A stretch of 64,000 nt of DNA from NCBI GenBank assembly GCA_937864225.1, contig CALMJK010000017.1, positions 1 through 64,000 of the forward strand. Direction: 5' to 3'. Positions 1 through 13,294 of this stretch are shown here, one piece after another; position 1 is the stretch's first letter; every line of letters starts with the position of its first letter. Made by a program: the position numbers and the translations under genes. The DNA comes from an uncultured bacterium. Its GTDB lineage: Bacteria > Krumholzibacteriota > Krumholzibacteriia > LZORAL124-64-63. Under the pieces are notes generated by a model. It had not been told where the DNA came from, did not search any database, and saw only the letters and a program-made list of their open reading frames with translations.

Positions 1-1285
1 CGGGGCGGTCCGCTGTCGCGGCCCGCGCCAGCAGGCGCAGCGCCGCCGCGCCGCCGCCCTGACCGAGCCCGCGCGCGGCGGCGCAGGCCACCTGGGGGTC
101 GCGGTCCGCCTCGGTGGCCAGCACGCCGGCGAGTTCGTCCTGCGCGGCCGCGCCCCGCAGCGCTCCCCAGGCCTGCACGGCGGCGGCCCGCACCGCCGGT
201 TCGGCGTCGTGGATGCGGGCCTGCGCCGCCGGCAGCAGGCGCTGTCGCCACGCCGGCAACAGGCTTTGGCGCTGCGCGGCCTCGGCGGGCAACTCGTGTC
301 CTTCGGCCAGGCTCGCCATCGCTTCGCCCGCCGTGCGCGCGACGTGCGGATCGCCGTCGCGCGCGCCGGCCGCCAGCTGCGCGGCGGTGCGCAGCAGCTC
401 GGGATCCACGTCGTTCGCCCCCGCGCCACCGGCGAAAGCGTGCGCGCAGCGGGTCAGGGCGCGCAAGTGCGCCACGCGCGCTCGGGTGCGATCGCCGCCG
501 GTCAGGGCGAGCCGCCGGTCGCCGCTCTCGAGGATGGCCGCCAGAGCCTGGGGCGTGCCTTGCGCGCCTAGAGCCCGCAGCGCGTGCACGCGCAACTGGG
601 TGTCCTTGGCCTGAGCGTGGCGGGCCGCGACCGCCGTGATCATGGAATCGGGCGCGGCCTTCTCGGCGCAGCGCAGCACCCGCCACAACAGGCTGCGCTC
701 GTCGCGGGCCAGGCCCTCGCGCACGAGCGCCAGCAGGGTGTCGGCCGGCAGCTCGGCGCTGCGCTCGCGCAGGCCGTCCCAGGCCGCGGCCGCTTCCGCC
801 GTGGCCGCGCGCAGCGCGGGGCCCGCCAGGGCGGGTCCCCCGCCGGGGATGCGCCCCAGCGCCTCGATCGCCGCCAAGCGCAGGCCGCGTTCCCGCTCCT
901 GTTCGACCAGGCGCGTCAGGGCGGGCACGGCCGGGGTCGCGCCGAGGAATCCGAGCGCGGCGGCCGCTTCGACGCGCACCGTGCCGCTGCGGTCGTCCAG
1001 GGCGCGCAGCAGCTCGGGCACGGCCTCCTGCCGGCCGATCTGGCCGGCGGCTCGCACCGCCGCTAGGCGCACGTGGGCATCGCGGGCGGCGATGAGCGCG
1101 GCCAGCGAGTCTGGATCGGCCCAGCGGCGGTCGGTCCAGCGCGCGCACGCCTCGCGGGCGGCCAGGCGCTCCGGCGGCGTCGCGCAGCCCACGAGCGCGA
1201 CCAGCGCCGCGACGGCGCCCAGCAGGGCCGTCCATCCAGCGACGCGGGCGATTCCGGCGCGGCCGGGCGAGGGGCACCGTGACAT
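1..1285 (-). CDS. HEAT-repeat putative lipoprotein (C-terminus runs off the window edge)
   Basis: Minus-strand reading frame from ATG at 1285 with RBS CCGGAGGAACAGCC-ATG; signal peptide/lipobox (..ALVALVGC-ATPP) then repeated helical units (ALDDRSGTVRVEAAAALGFLGATPAVPALTRLVEQE...). Not in the ORF track because it is open at the edge. Confidence 0.7.
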   Translation of the reverse strand, partial: MSRCPSPGRAGIARVAGWTALLGAVAALVALVGCATPPERLAAREACARWTDRRWADPDSLAALIAARDAHVRLAAVRAAGQIGRQEAVPELLRALDDRSGTVRVEAAAALGFLGATPAVPALTRLVEQERERGLRLAAIEALGRIPGGGPALAGPALRAATAEAAAAWDGLRERSAELPADTLLALVREGLARDERSLLWRVLRCAEKAAPDSMITAVAARHAQAKDTQLRVHALRALGAQGTPQALAAILESGDRRLALTGGDRTRARVAHLRALTRCAHAFAGGAGANDVDPELLRTAAQLAAGARDGDPHVARTAGEAMASLAEGHELPAEAAQRQSLLPAWRQRLLPAAQARIHDAEPAVRAAAVQAWGALRGAAAQDELAGVLATEADRDPQVACAAARGLGQGGGAAALRLLARAATADRP

Positions 1286-1360
1286 GGCTGTTCCTCCGGA
1301 GAGCGGCCAGGCTTTGGACCTTAGCAGGGAGCCCGGGCCCTGTCCACGCCGGGAGGCGCT

Positions 1361-1389
1361 TTGACCGGACACGGCGCGGCTGTTACCAT
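1361..1389 (+). promoter_or_regulatory. predicted sigma70-type promoter TTGACC-N17-TACCAT upstream of asd
   Basis: TTGACC at 1361-1366, 17-nt spacer, TACCAT at 1384-1389; start codon at 1427. Confidence 0.45.
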
Positions 1390-1426
1390 GGGCGGCGGGC
1401 CCGCTTTCCCGCGCGCCCGCGCTCCT

Positions 1427-2500
1427 ATGCAGACTGCGATTCTCGGCGCCACCGGCCTGGTCGGCCGGACCATGCTCCGCCTGCTCGCGGGCCGCTCCTG
1501 GGTCGACGAGCCGCCGCTGTTGCTGGCCGGTCGGCGCTCGGCGGGCACGGCGCTGCCGTTTCGCGGCGCCGCGCTGGTCTGCCGGGACGCGGCCGCGGCC
1601 GAGGTCGAGGGCGTCGGGATCGCGTTGTTCAGCGCCGGGGCGGCGGCCAGCCGCCAGTACGCGCCAACCTTCACCGCGCGCGGGGCCTGGGTCGTCGACA
1701 ACTCCTCGTGCTTCCGTCTGGACCCGGCCGTGCCGCTGGTCGTGCCGGAGATCAACGCGGCGCTGGTGCCGCGGCTTCTGCCCGGTCAAGGCGCCGCGGG
1801 CGGCGTGATCGCCAACCCGAACTGTTCGACGATCCAAGTGGCGTTGGCGCTGGCCCCGCTGCAGGCGGCCTTCGGGTTGCGCGAAGTGCACGTCACGACG
1901 CTGCAGGCGGTCTCGGGCGCCGGTCGGCGCGCGGTGGCGGAGCTGGCGGCGCAGTCCGCCGCGCAAAGGGGAGATCGGGCCGCGGCCCTGCTGGCAGGGG
2001 ACTTGGCGGAGCCCGACCGGGGCGTTCCCCCCGCCGACTCCGTCTTCGCGCGCCGGATCGCCTTCAACGCCCTGCCGCAGATCGGCGACGCGCTGCCGGA
2101 CGGCTCCTTCGCGGAGGAGACGAAGGTCGTGCATGAGTTGCGCAAGATCCTCGACGCGCCGCAACTGCCGGTCAGCTGCACGGCCACGCGCGTGCCGGTC
2201 TGGAACGCTCACAGCGCCGCCGTGCGCGTCGTGCTGGCGCGGTCCGTCTCGCCGGCAGACGCGGCCGCTGCCCTGAGCGCCTGGCCGGGCCTGGCGGTCG
2301 ATCCCTCGCCCCACGGCTTCGCGACGCCCGCCGAGGTGAGCGGCGACGGCCTGGTGCACGTCGGGCGTCTGCGGCGCGACCCCTGCCGCGACGACGCGCT
2401 GCTGCTGTGGGTCGTGGCGGATAACCTGCTCAAGGGGGCGGCGCTGAACGCGGTGCAGATCGCGGACCTGCTCGCCGGCGCCGCGCCGGCGCCGCGATGA
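1427..2500 (+). CDS. asd: aspartate-semialdehyde dehydrogenase
   Basis: MQTAILGATGLVGRTMLRLL N-terminal Rossmann motif; active-site GGVIANPNCSTIQ; ORF trimmed from 1361 to the likely start. Confidence 0.9.
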   Translation: MQTAILGATGLVGRTMLRLLAGRSWVDEPPLLLAGRRSAGTALPFRGAALVCRDAAAAEVEGVGIALFSAGAAASRQYAPTFTARGAWVVDNSSCFRLDPAVPLVVPEINAALVPRLLPGQGAAGGVIANPNCSTIQVALALAPLQAAFGLREVHVTTLQAVSGAGRRAVAELAAQSAAQRGDRAAALLAGDLAEPDRGVPPADSVFARRIAFNALPQIGDALPDGSFAEETKVVHELRKILDAPQLPVSCTATRVPVWNAHSAAVRVVLARSVSPADAAAALSAWPGLAVDPSPHGFATPAEVSGDGLVHVGRLRRDPCRDDALLLWVVADNLLKGAALNAVQIADLLAGAAPAPR

Positions 2501-3273
2501 TCCCGGCCGCCGGCGCCGCGCCCGTGCGCGACTGGTGGTTCCCGCGGCTGCACCCGGCCGTGCGCTTGGCGGCGGGACCGCTGGGGGTGGCCACGCTCCT
2601 GGCGGCGCCGGCCTGGTGGCTGCCGCTGCTGTTGACGGGCCTCGGCCTGGCGCTGCGGCGCAGTGGCCTGCCTCTGCGCGCGCAGTTCGCCGCGGCCCGC
2701 GCCTGGTGGTTTCTGGCGCTGCTGGTCCTCGCGATCCACACGGTGACGACCGTATCCGCGGCCCCGCTCGGACACCCCTCCTGGTTCGGAGCGCTGAGGG
2801 GATTGATCGCGTTGGGGCGCGCCGCCGCCACGGTCGCCGCCCTGGCGCTCCTGGTGCGTGCCTTCACTCTGGGCGAGGCGGTGGCGGGCGTGGCGTGGTG
2901 GGGGCTGACCGGCTGGCGCGGCGGTCCCAGGGCGACCGCATTGGCGGTGACGCTGGCCGTCGCCTTGGGCGCGGTGCCCGGTGTCATGGCCGAGGGTCGC
3001 CGGGTCGGCGCGGCATTGCGGCTGCGCCGCGGCGCCCTGGGCGCCGGGCCGGGGCCGCGACGCTGGCGCGCGCGGCTCCTCGACGCGGGGCGGCTGCTGC
3101 AGCCGCTGCTGGAAACGCTGTTTCGGCGCGCGGAGACTCTGACCCTCTCGCTGCGCTGGCGCCTGCCGCGGCCGCCGCGCCTGGTGCGGCCGCCGCTGGC
3201 GCAGTTGGCGGCCCTGCTCGTCTGGGCGGCGCTGTTGGCGGCGTGGCTGTGGCGGGGGAGGCCCCAGGCGTGA
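2497..3273 (+). CDS. EcfT/CbiQ-like energy-coupling factor transmembrane protein
   Basis: Hydrophobic TM protein with EcfT-like layout and C-terminal RRAETLTLSLRWR region; ATGA overlap with asd; adjacency to truA is typical. Confidence 0.6.
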   Translation: MIPAAGAAPVRDWWFPRLHPAVRLAAGPLGVATLLAAPAWWLPLLLTGLGLALRRSGLPLRAQFAAARAWWFLALLVLAIHTVTTVSAAPLGHPSWFGALRGLIALGRAAATVAALALLVRAFTLGEAVAGVAWWGLTGWRGGPRATALAVTLAVALGAVPGVMAEGRRVGAALRLRRGALGAGPGPRRWRARLLDAGRLLQPLLETLFRRAETLTLSLRWRLPRPPRLVRPPLAQLAALLVWAALLAAWLWRGRPQA

Positions 3274-4127
3274 CCCACCCGCGCGACGAACTGGGCTTGG
3301 GCGCAGATGCGCCGGCGGCCGGCGGCCGGCGGCTGAAGATCGATCTGGCCTACGACGGCACCGACTTCCATGGCTGGCAGCGGCAGGCCGGCCTGCGCAC
3401 CGTGCAAGGGGAATTCATGGCCGCCGTGGCGCGCCTGCTCGGGCGCGAGGTCGCCGTCGCCGCGGCGGGGCGCACGGACGCGGGCGTGCATGCGCACGGG
3501 CAGGTCTGCAGCCTCGCGGTGCGCGACGCCGGGGAGCAGGAGCGGCTGGTCCAGCGCCTGCCGCGCCTGGTGCCGCCCGATCTGCAGGTGCTCGCCGTGA
3601 ATCGCGTGGCGTGGGCGTTCAACGCCCGTTTCGCCGCCGTGTCGCGCCGTTACAGCTACCACTGGCGGTTGGCGCCGGATGTGTTTCGCGCCCGGTGGGC
3701 GGTGGCGCTGCCCGGGCGGGTCGATCGGGCCGCCATGGACGAGGCCGCGGCGCTCGTGCGCGGCGCGCACGACTTCACCAGCTTCGCCAAGGCGGGCGCC
3801 GTGAGCGGCGACCGCCGGGGGCTGTGCGTCGTGGATCTTTGCCGCTTTGAATGGTCCGCGGCGGAAGCTATCCTGCACGTGCGGGCGGACCGGTTTCTGC
3901 ACAACATGGTGCGCGTCTTGGCCGGCACGCTGGTCGAGGTGGGGCTGGGCCGCCGGTCGCCGCAGGACGTGCCGGTCATTCTGGCCGCCCGCGACCGGCG
4001 CCGCGCGGGGCGCACAATGGCACCGCGCGGCCTGTTCCTGGAAGAGGTCGGCTATCCCGCCGAGCTGCTCGATCCGCACCACCGCGGGCCGCTCCCCGGC
4101 CGCGCGGCGTCCCGGGAGGAGACATGA
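3270..4127 (+). CDS. truA: tRNA pseudouridine(38-40) synthase
   Basis: [59 protein letters not shown] start at 3270 overlapping the preceding stop. Confidence 0.92.
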   Translation: MTHPRDELGLGADAPAAGGRRLKIDLAYDGTDFHGWQRQAGLRTVQGEFMAAVARLLGREVAVAAAGRTDAGVHAHGQVCSLAVRDAGEQERLVQRLPRLVPPDLQVLAVNRVAWAFNARFAAVSRRYSYHWRLAPDVFRARWAVALPGRVDRAAMDEAAALVRGAHDFTSFAKAGAVSGDRRGLCVVDLCRFEWSAAEAILHVRADRFLHNMVRVLAGTLVEVGLGRRSPQDVPVILAARDRRRAGRTMAPRGLFLEEVGYPAELLDPHHRGPLPGRAASREET

Positions 4128-4780
4128 AGTTCTTCATCGACACCGCGAATCTCGCCTCGATCCACGAGGCCATGGCCATGGGCGTGCTCGACGGCGTCAC
4201 GACCAACCCCAGCCTGCTCGCCGCCGAGGGCCGGCGCGACACCGAGGCGCTCTTGAAGGAGATCTGCGCGGTCGTGCAGGGTCCGGTCAGCGGCGAAGTG
4301 ATCGCCACCGACGCCACAGGCATGATTGCCGAGGGGCGGCGGCTGGCCAAGCTGAGCGAGCATCTCGTCGTGAAGATCCCCACGACGCTCGACGGCCTGA
4401 AGGCGACCCGTGCCTTGGCCGACGACGGGATCGCCGTCAACGCGACGCTCTGCTTCTCGGCCTCGCAGGCACTCCTGGTGGCCAAGGCCGGCGCGGCGTA
4501 TGTCTCGCCCTTCGTGGGCAGGCTCGACGACGTGAGCGAGGAGGGCATGGATCTGATCGAGGACATCGTGCAGATCTACGGGAACTACGACTTCGACACC
4601 GAGGTTCTGGTGGCGAGCATCCGCCACCCGCGCCACGTGGTGCAGGCCGCGCTGCTCGGCGCGGACGTGGCGACGATACCCCCGAAGGTGATCCGCCAGC
4701 TGGTGGCGCATCCGCTGACCGATCGCGGTCTCGACGCCTTCCTGGCGGACTGGCGCAAGCTGCAGGGCGAGCGCAGCTGA
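4124..4780 (+). CDS. fsa: transaldolase / fructose-6-phosphate aldolase (TalC type)
   Basis: [58 protein letters not shown] overlap with truA. Confidence 0.92.
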   Translation: MKFFIDTANLASIHEAMAMGVLDGVTTNPSLLAAEGRRDTEALLKEICAVVQGPVSGEVIATDATGMIAEGRRLAKLSEHLVVKIPTTLDGLKATRALADDGIAVNATLCFSASQALLVAKAGAAYVSPFVGRLDDVSEEGMDLIEDIVQIYGNYDFDTEVLVASIRHPRHVVQAALLGADVATIPPKVIRQLVAHPLTDRGLDAFLADWRKLQGERS

Positions 4781-4793
4781 GGAGGGAGACGGC

Positions 4794-6044
4794 ATGAGCG
4801 GCCGCACGGCCCCGGCCTGGACCGGGGTGGTCATCGGGCTGCTGTTCGGGTTGTTGGTCGGCACGGGGTGGCTCTACGCGCGCGAGCGCACGCTGCGGCT
4901 GGCCGAGGCGCGTCCGCCGGCGAGCCCCGCCGGCGCCGACACCGTCTTGGTGACGTCGGTCGCCGCCAGCGCTGGAGAGCAGGCCGCGGCCCCGGCGGCG
5001 GCCGCCGGACAGCTCGCGCACGAGCGCCGCAACGCGATCGTGTTGGCCACGGAGCGCGTGGCGCCGGCCGTCGTGAGCATCAACGTGATCGGCTATCAGA
5101 CCCTCCGGCGCGCGATGCCCGGCCTCGAGTTCTGGGACCGCTTCTATCCCGGCATGTTCCCGCGCCAGGCGATCCGCCGTCCCGTGCAGGAGCTCGGCTC
5201 GGGCGTGATCGTGTCGCGGGACGGGCTGATCGTGACCAACAATCACGTGGTGGAGGACGCCACCGAGATCGTCGTCACGCTCTCGGACGGCCGCCAGTTC
5301 CCCGGCCGCGTGCTCGAGACGGCGCCCGACTACGACCTGGCGCTCGTGCAGATCGAGGGCAAGAACCTGCCGGCGGCCCCGCTCGCCGCGGAGCGGCGGC
5401 TGTTCATCGGCGAGTGGGCCATCGCCATCGGCTCGCCGCTGGGGTACCTGTTGGCCGACACGCAGCCCACGGTCACGGTCGGCGTGATCAGCGCCCTGAA
5501 TCGCGACATCAAGCGCTCGTCCGACGACGAGAAGCTCTTCCTGGGCATGATCCAGACCGACGCGGCGATCAACCCGGGCAACAGCGGCGGGCCGCTGGTG
5601 AACGCGGACGGCGAGGTCGTCGGCATCAACACCTTCATCTTCAGCCAGAGCGGCGGCAGCGAGGGGATCGGCTTCGCGATCCCGATCGAGCGCGCGCAGT
5701 GGCTGATCCGCGAGGTGCGCCAGTTCGGGCATTTCCGCCAGGCCTACGCGGGGTGGGAGCTGTGGAAGCTCTCGCCCAGCCTCGCCCAGGCCGTGGGCAC
5801 GCGCGACCTGGACGGCTTTCTGGTGCGGCGGATCGACGACGGCTCGCCGGCGACGCGGGCCGGCCTGCGGCCCGGCGACGTCCTGCGCCGGATCAACGGG
5901 GTGCCCCTCAAGAGCATCGACACCGTGTACCGGCTGATCTACGAGGCGCACGTGGGCGACCGCCTGACCTTCGTGGCGGAACGCGACGGGCGCTCGATCG
6001 AGGGCGCGCTCACGTTCGCGGAGCGGCCGCGGCGCGCGCCCTGA
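4794..6044 (+). CDS. HtrA/DegP-like trypsin-like serine protease with PDZ domain
   Basis: TNNHVVEDA, DLALVQIE, NPGNSGGPLVNADGEVVGINT; C-terminal PDZ (GSPATRAGLRPGDVLRRINGV). Confidence 0.92.
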   Translation: MSGRTAPAWTGVVIGLLFGLLVGTGWLYARERTLRLAEARPPASPAGADTVLVTSVAASAGEQAAAPAAAAGQLAHERRNAIVLATERVAPAVVSINVIGYQTLRRAMPGLEFWDRFYPGMFPRQAIRRPVQELGSGVIVSRDGLIVTNNHVVEDATEIVVTLSDGRQFPGRVLETAPDYDLALVQIEGKNLPAAPLAAERRLFIGEWAIAIGSPLGYLLADTQPTVTVGVISALNRDIKRSSDDEKLFLGMIQTDAAINPGNSGGPLVNADGEVVGINTFIFSQSGGSEGIGFAIPIERAQWLIREVRQFGHFRQAYAGWELWKLSPSLAQAVGTRDLDGFLVRRIDDGSPATRAGLRPGDVLRRINGVPLKSIDTVYRLIYEAHVGDRLTFVAERDGRSIEGALTFAERPRRAP

Positions 6045-6113
6045 GCGTGGCGCGGCGCGGCGCCGAGCCTTCCCGGGGTCGCGGCGCCGGCGTCGAAAGC
6101 CCCGCCGCGGGCG

Positions 6114-6142
6114 TTGCCCCGGCCGCCGCGGCGCGGTAGCAT
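6114..6142 (+). promoter_or_regulatory. predicted promoter TTGCCC-N17-TAGCAT
   Basis: TTGCCC 6114-6119, TAGCAT 6137-6142, upstream of the CDS at 6196. Confidence 0.3.
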
Positions 6143-6195
6143 GGCGGGGCGGCGCGGGCCGCACCCTCGGACCCCACCTCGCGAGAGAAGGAGCT

Positions 6196-7890
6196 ATGGC
6201 AACCTTTGCGGAGCCGTGCCGGCGTGCGCGGAGAAGCCGGCGCGGGGCGTCGCCGGCCCTGATCCCGTTGGCCATGCTGGCGATGCTGCTGGCGGTCGCC
6301 TCGTCCCACGCGGGCGTGCGCGACGGCTGGCCGGCCGCGCTCACGCACCGGCTCCAGCCGCTGGCGACCGTGCCCGTCTACGCGGCGCCCCTGGTCGATG
6401 TCGCGGCGCGGCGCGCCGAGGACGAGGGCCGGGGCAGGCTGGGCCTGCCGCTGCGCTTTGCGATCCCCGATTCGGTCGGGCTCAGCCCGGCCGACGCGGG
6501 CGTGTGGGAGGACCTGGACGCGAACTGGCGGGTCTGGCGGCTGCGCGTGGCCTCCGCCGGCGCGCTCTCCCTCAACCTCGGCTTCCGCCACTTCTGGCTG
6601 CCCGAGGACGCGCGGCTGTGCGTGTACCCGGCCGCGGACCCGGCCGCCGCGCTGATCTTCGACGCCGGCGACAACGAGGCGCACGGCCAGCTCTGGACAC
6701 CGGTCGTGCCGGGCGACGAGCTCGTGATCGAGCTCACGGTGCCCCGCGACGGCGACGGCGACTGGCGGCTGCAGTTGGCCGTCGTGAACGTCGGCTACCG
6801 CGACTTTCTTGCCGACGCGCCGGCCAAGTCGGGCTGGTGCAACATCGATGTCGTTTGCCCGGAGGGGGACGCCTGGCGCGACGAGATCCAGACCGTGGCC
6901 AGGATCTCCACCGGCAGCCTCCTGTGCACCGGCTTCATGGTCAACAACACGGCGCGCGACGCCCGGCCCCTGCTCATGACGGCGGACCACTGCGGGATCA
7001 CGGCGAGCAACGCCGCCGCGCTGGTCGTGTACTGGAACTACCAGAGCCCGACCTGCGGCCAGCAGGGCGGCGGCTCGCTGGCGCAGTTCCAGACCGGCTC
7101 GACCTTCCTGGCCGGCTGGAACGCCGCCTTGGGCACCGATTTCACGCTCGTGGAACTCGACGACCAACCTGACACGACCTGGCACGTGGCGTACGCCGGC
7201 TGGAACCGCGGCACCGCCGACCCCTCGAGCGCCGCGGGCATCCACCATCCGAGCGGCGACGAGAAGAGCATCAGCTTCGAGGACGACCCCCTGCTGAGCA
7301 CTTCCTACATGGACGTGTTTCCCCTGCCAGTCCCCTACTTGCGCGTCGAGGATTGGGACGCCGGCACGACAGAGGGAGGCTCGTCCGGCTCCCCCCTGTT
7401 CGACCAGAACCACTACGTTGTGGGCCAGCTGTACGGCGGCTGGGCCTCTTGTGACAACGACTCGTCGGATTACTACGGACGGTTTTCCGTCTCGTGGGAT
7501 GGGGGCGGCACGCCCTCGACGCGCCTGCGCGACTGGCTCGATCCGCGGGGCACCCGGCCGGTCACGCTGCCGCTGTACGCGCCGTACCGCGAGCCGCCGC
7601 CGGCGCCAGATTCCACCAACGTCCTGCTGCCCAACGTGCCCAACCCGTTCCGCACGCAGACCATGATTTCGTTCTTCCTGGAGCGCCCGGGCCGGGCGCG
7701 GCTGAGCGTGCACGACCTCGGCGGCCGCCTCGTGCGCGTGCTGTTCGACGAGGAGCGGGACGCCGGCGATCAGGCCGTGCCCTGGGACGGGCTCGACGGC
7801 GCCGGCCGCCGCGTCCCCAGCGGCGCCTACGTGCTGCGCCTGGACGGCCCGGGCGCGACGGTGGAGCGCAAGGTCATGGTGGCGCGCTGA
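6196..7890 (+). CDS. secreted lysyl-endopeptidase-like S1 serine protease with C-terminal FlgD-like domain
   Basis: Signal peptide; LLMTADHCG (His), TEGGSSGSPLFD (Ser); C-term LPNVPNPFRTQTMISFFL...GRRVPSGAYVLRLDG. Confidence 0.8.
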   Translation: MATFAEPCRRARRSRRGASPALIPLAMLAMLLAVASSHAGVRDGWPAALTHRLQPLATVPVYAAPLVDVAARRAEDEGRGRLGLPLRFAIPDSVGLSPADAGVWEDLDANWRVWRLRVASAGALSLNLGFRHFWLPEDARLCVYPAADPAAALIFDAGDNEAHGQLWTPVVPGDELVIELTVPRDGDGDWRLQLAVVNVGYRDFLADAPAKSGWCNIDVVCPEGDAWRDEIQTVARISTGSLLCTGFMVNNTARDARPLLMTADHCGITASNAAALVVYWNYQSPTCGQQGGGSLAQFQTGSTFLAGWNAALGTDFTLVELDDQPDTTWHVAYAGWNRGTADPSSAAGIHHPSGDEKSISFEDDPLLSTSYMDVFPLPVPYLRVEDWDAGTTEGGSSGSPLFDQNHYVVGQLYGGWASCDNDSSDYYGRFSVSWDGGGTPSTRLRDWLDPRGTRPVTLPLYAPYREPPPAPDSTNVLLPNVPNPFRTQTMISFFLERPGRARLSVHDLGGRLVRVLFDEERDAGDQAVPWDGLDGAGRRVPSGAYVLRLDGPGATVERKVMVAR

Positions 7891-7919
7891 CCCCGGCGCA
7901 CACCGGCGCGCATCGGGCT

Positions 7920-7947
7920 TTGCAAGTCCGCCTCCATGCGGTATTTT
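7920..7947 (+). promoter_or_regulatory. predicted promoter TTGCAA-N16-TATTTT upstream of purB
   Basis: Hexamers at 7920-7925 and 7942-7947; start codon at 8001. Confidence 0.3.
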
Positions 7948-8000
7948 TGCCCTTTGGCGCCGGTCGCCGTCCCCGTTGACAGGCTGTCCAGGAGCGACAC

Positions 8001-9316
8001 TTGATTCCCCGCTATCAGACCCCCGAAATGGCCGCCATCTGGTCGGATCAGCGCCGGTTCGAGATCTGGCGCGAGATCGAGGTCACCGTCTGCGAGGTGC
8101 GGGCCGAGCGCGGCGAGATCCCGGTCGAGGACGCGCGGCTGATCCGGACCCGGGCGGCGTTCGACGCCGCGCGCGTGCTCGAGATCGAGGCGACGGTCCA
8201 GCACGACGTCATCGCCTTCCTGACGAACCTGGCCGAGCACATCGGGCCGGCCGCGCGGCACGTGCACGAGGGGATGACCAGCAGCGATCTGCTCGACACC
8301 GCGCTGGCCCTGCAGCTGCGCGAGGCGGGCGGCGTGCTGCGCGGCGAGTTGGTTGCCCTGCTGGCGGCGCTGGCGCGGCGCGCGCGGGAGCACAGCGACA
8401 CCGTGATGGCCGGCCGCAGCCACGGCGTGCACGCCGAGCCGACCACCTTTGGCCTGAAGCTGCTGGTCTACTGGGACGAGTTGAGACGGTGCCTGGCGCG
8501 GCTGGACGCCGCCGTCGCCGCCGTCGCCTGCGGCAAGCTGTCGGGCGCGGTGGGCACGCTCGCGCATCTCGACCCCGAGGTCGAGGTTGCCACGATGCGG
8601 CGGCTCGGCCTGGCCGTCGCGCCGGTGGCCACGCAGGTCGTGCAGCGCGACCGGCACGCCGCGCTGCTCTGCGAGCTGGCGCTGACGGGCGCGGTGCTCG
8701 AGCAGATCGCGGTGGAGATCCGCAACCTGCAGCGCACCGACGTGCACGAGGTCGAGGAGCCCTTCGGCAAGGGGCAGAAGGGCTCGAGCGCCATGCCCCA
8801 CAAGAAGAACCCGATCGTGAGCGAGCGCATCACCGGCCTGGCGCGGCTGCTGCGCGGTTACGCCCACGCCGGCCTGGAGAACGTCGCGCTCTGGCACGAG
8901 CGCGACATCTCGCACTCGTCGGTCGAGCGCGTGATCTTTCCGGACGCCTGCCACGTGCTGCACTACATGCTCAAGAAGGCGACCTGGCTGATCGATGGGC
9001 TGGTCGTCTTCCCCGAGCGCATGCTCGATAACATGGCGCGCGTGCGTGGCCTGGTCTTCTCGCAGGCCGTGCTGCTGGCGCTCGTGGCGGCTGGCGCGCC
9101 GCGCGAGGCGGCCTACGCCCAGGTGCAGCGCTGCGCCATGCGGGTCTGGGACGAGGGGATCGACTTCCGCGAGGCCCTGGCCGGCGATCCCGAGGTGAGT
9201 GGCCGGTTGAGTCCCACCGAATTGGCGCGCTGCTTCGACCCGCGGCGGCATCTGCGGCACGTGGACGCGATCTTCGCGCGGACGCTCGCTGGCGACGGGG
9301 AGGGCACGACGCGCGG

Positions 9317-9320
<4 letters not shown>
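8001..9320 (+). CDS. purB: adenylosuccinate lyase
   Basis: [36 protein letters not shown] signature; TTG start with AGGAG RBS. Confidence 0.95.
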
Positions 9321-12601
<3,281 letters not shown>

Positions 12602-12621
12602 GGGCGCCGAAGGAGGCGGTT

Positions 12622-13269
12622 TTGGGCGCGCAGGTTACCTTATTGATCAGCCACAAGGGGGTGGACCTGCACGCCGCCACCGCCGCGCGGGTCATGCGCG
12701 ACCGCCTCGCGGGCGGTGAGCGGCTCGTGGCGCTCGGCCGGGCGGAGTTCCACACCTTCTGGCCGCAGGAAGCGGAGCGCGGGGCGGGCCGGGACGCCGC
12801 GGGCGCGGGCGAGAGCAGGGCCACGGTGGCGGCGCTGTTGGCTGCCGGGCGGGTTTTCAACCCCAACAAGCACCACTACGGGCATTTCGAGCTGAGCTTC
12901 GCGGGCGAGCGCTGGTCGCGGCCAGGGTTCGCCTGCCGCGGCCAGGCGCTGCCCGCCGGGTGGCCGGGCACGGCGGTCGCCACGGACCTGGGCCGCGCGG
13001 ACGCAGGCCTGCTCGAGCGGCTGCTGGGCCGGGCGGCCGGCGAAGCCGCCGTGGTGGATGTCTGCGCGTTTGCGCTCGCTGGCGACGAAGGGCCCGTGCT
13101 GTCCGGCGTCGTGTGGCGGCTCGTCCTGGCGCCCGGCAGGGAAGAGCCGGCCGCCCTGGCCGACGCGCTGACGGTCGCGCGCGGCGCCAGTCGCGGCCTG
13201 CTGGTGAATCCTCACTTGCAGGGGTGGCTGACGGCTGTGCGCGCCGTCGCCGGCAACGGGACGGACTGA
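12622..13269 (+). CDS. uncharacterised protein between purL and purF; candidate divergent, enlarged PurS
   Basis: TTG start with GAAGGAGG RBS (5 nt spacing); VTLLISHKGVDLHAATAARVM at N-term and RGLLVNPHLQGW at C-term recall the PurS ends (K.GV.D.....; LLANPVIEDY). Confidence 0.55.
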   Translation: MGAQVTLLISHKGVDLHAATAARVMRDRLAGGERLVALGRAEFHTFWPQEAERGAGRDAAGAGESRATVAALLAAGRVFNPNKHHYGHFELSFAGERWSRPGFACRGQALPAGWPGTAVATDLGRADAGLLERLLGRAAGEAAVVDVCAFALAGDEGPVLSGVVWRLVLAPGREEPAALADALTVARGASRGLLVNPHLQGWLTAVRAVAGNGTD

Positions 13270-13294
13270 TCGCGGCTCGAAGCGAGGAGGACCC

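Noticed and set aside
114-1364. Plus-strand ORFs over the first 1.3 kb
   Set aside because: The minus-strand frame encodes a coherent HEAT-repeat lipoprotein with RBS and lipobox; plus-strand products are Arg/Ala-rich shadows.
2430-4082. Long antisense ORFs in the track (e.g. 2430..4082 -, 4437..6344 -, 14744..17500 -, 17065..19839 -, 9113..11353 -)
   Set aside because: High GC makes stop codons rare; these lie opposite clearly conserved genes (truA, htrA, radical SAM, rng, purL) and have low-complexity Arg/Ala/Gly/His-rich translations.
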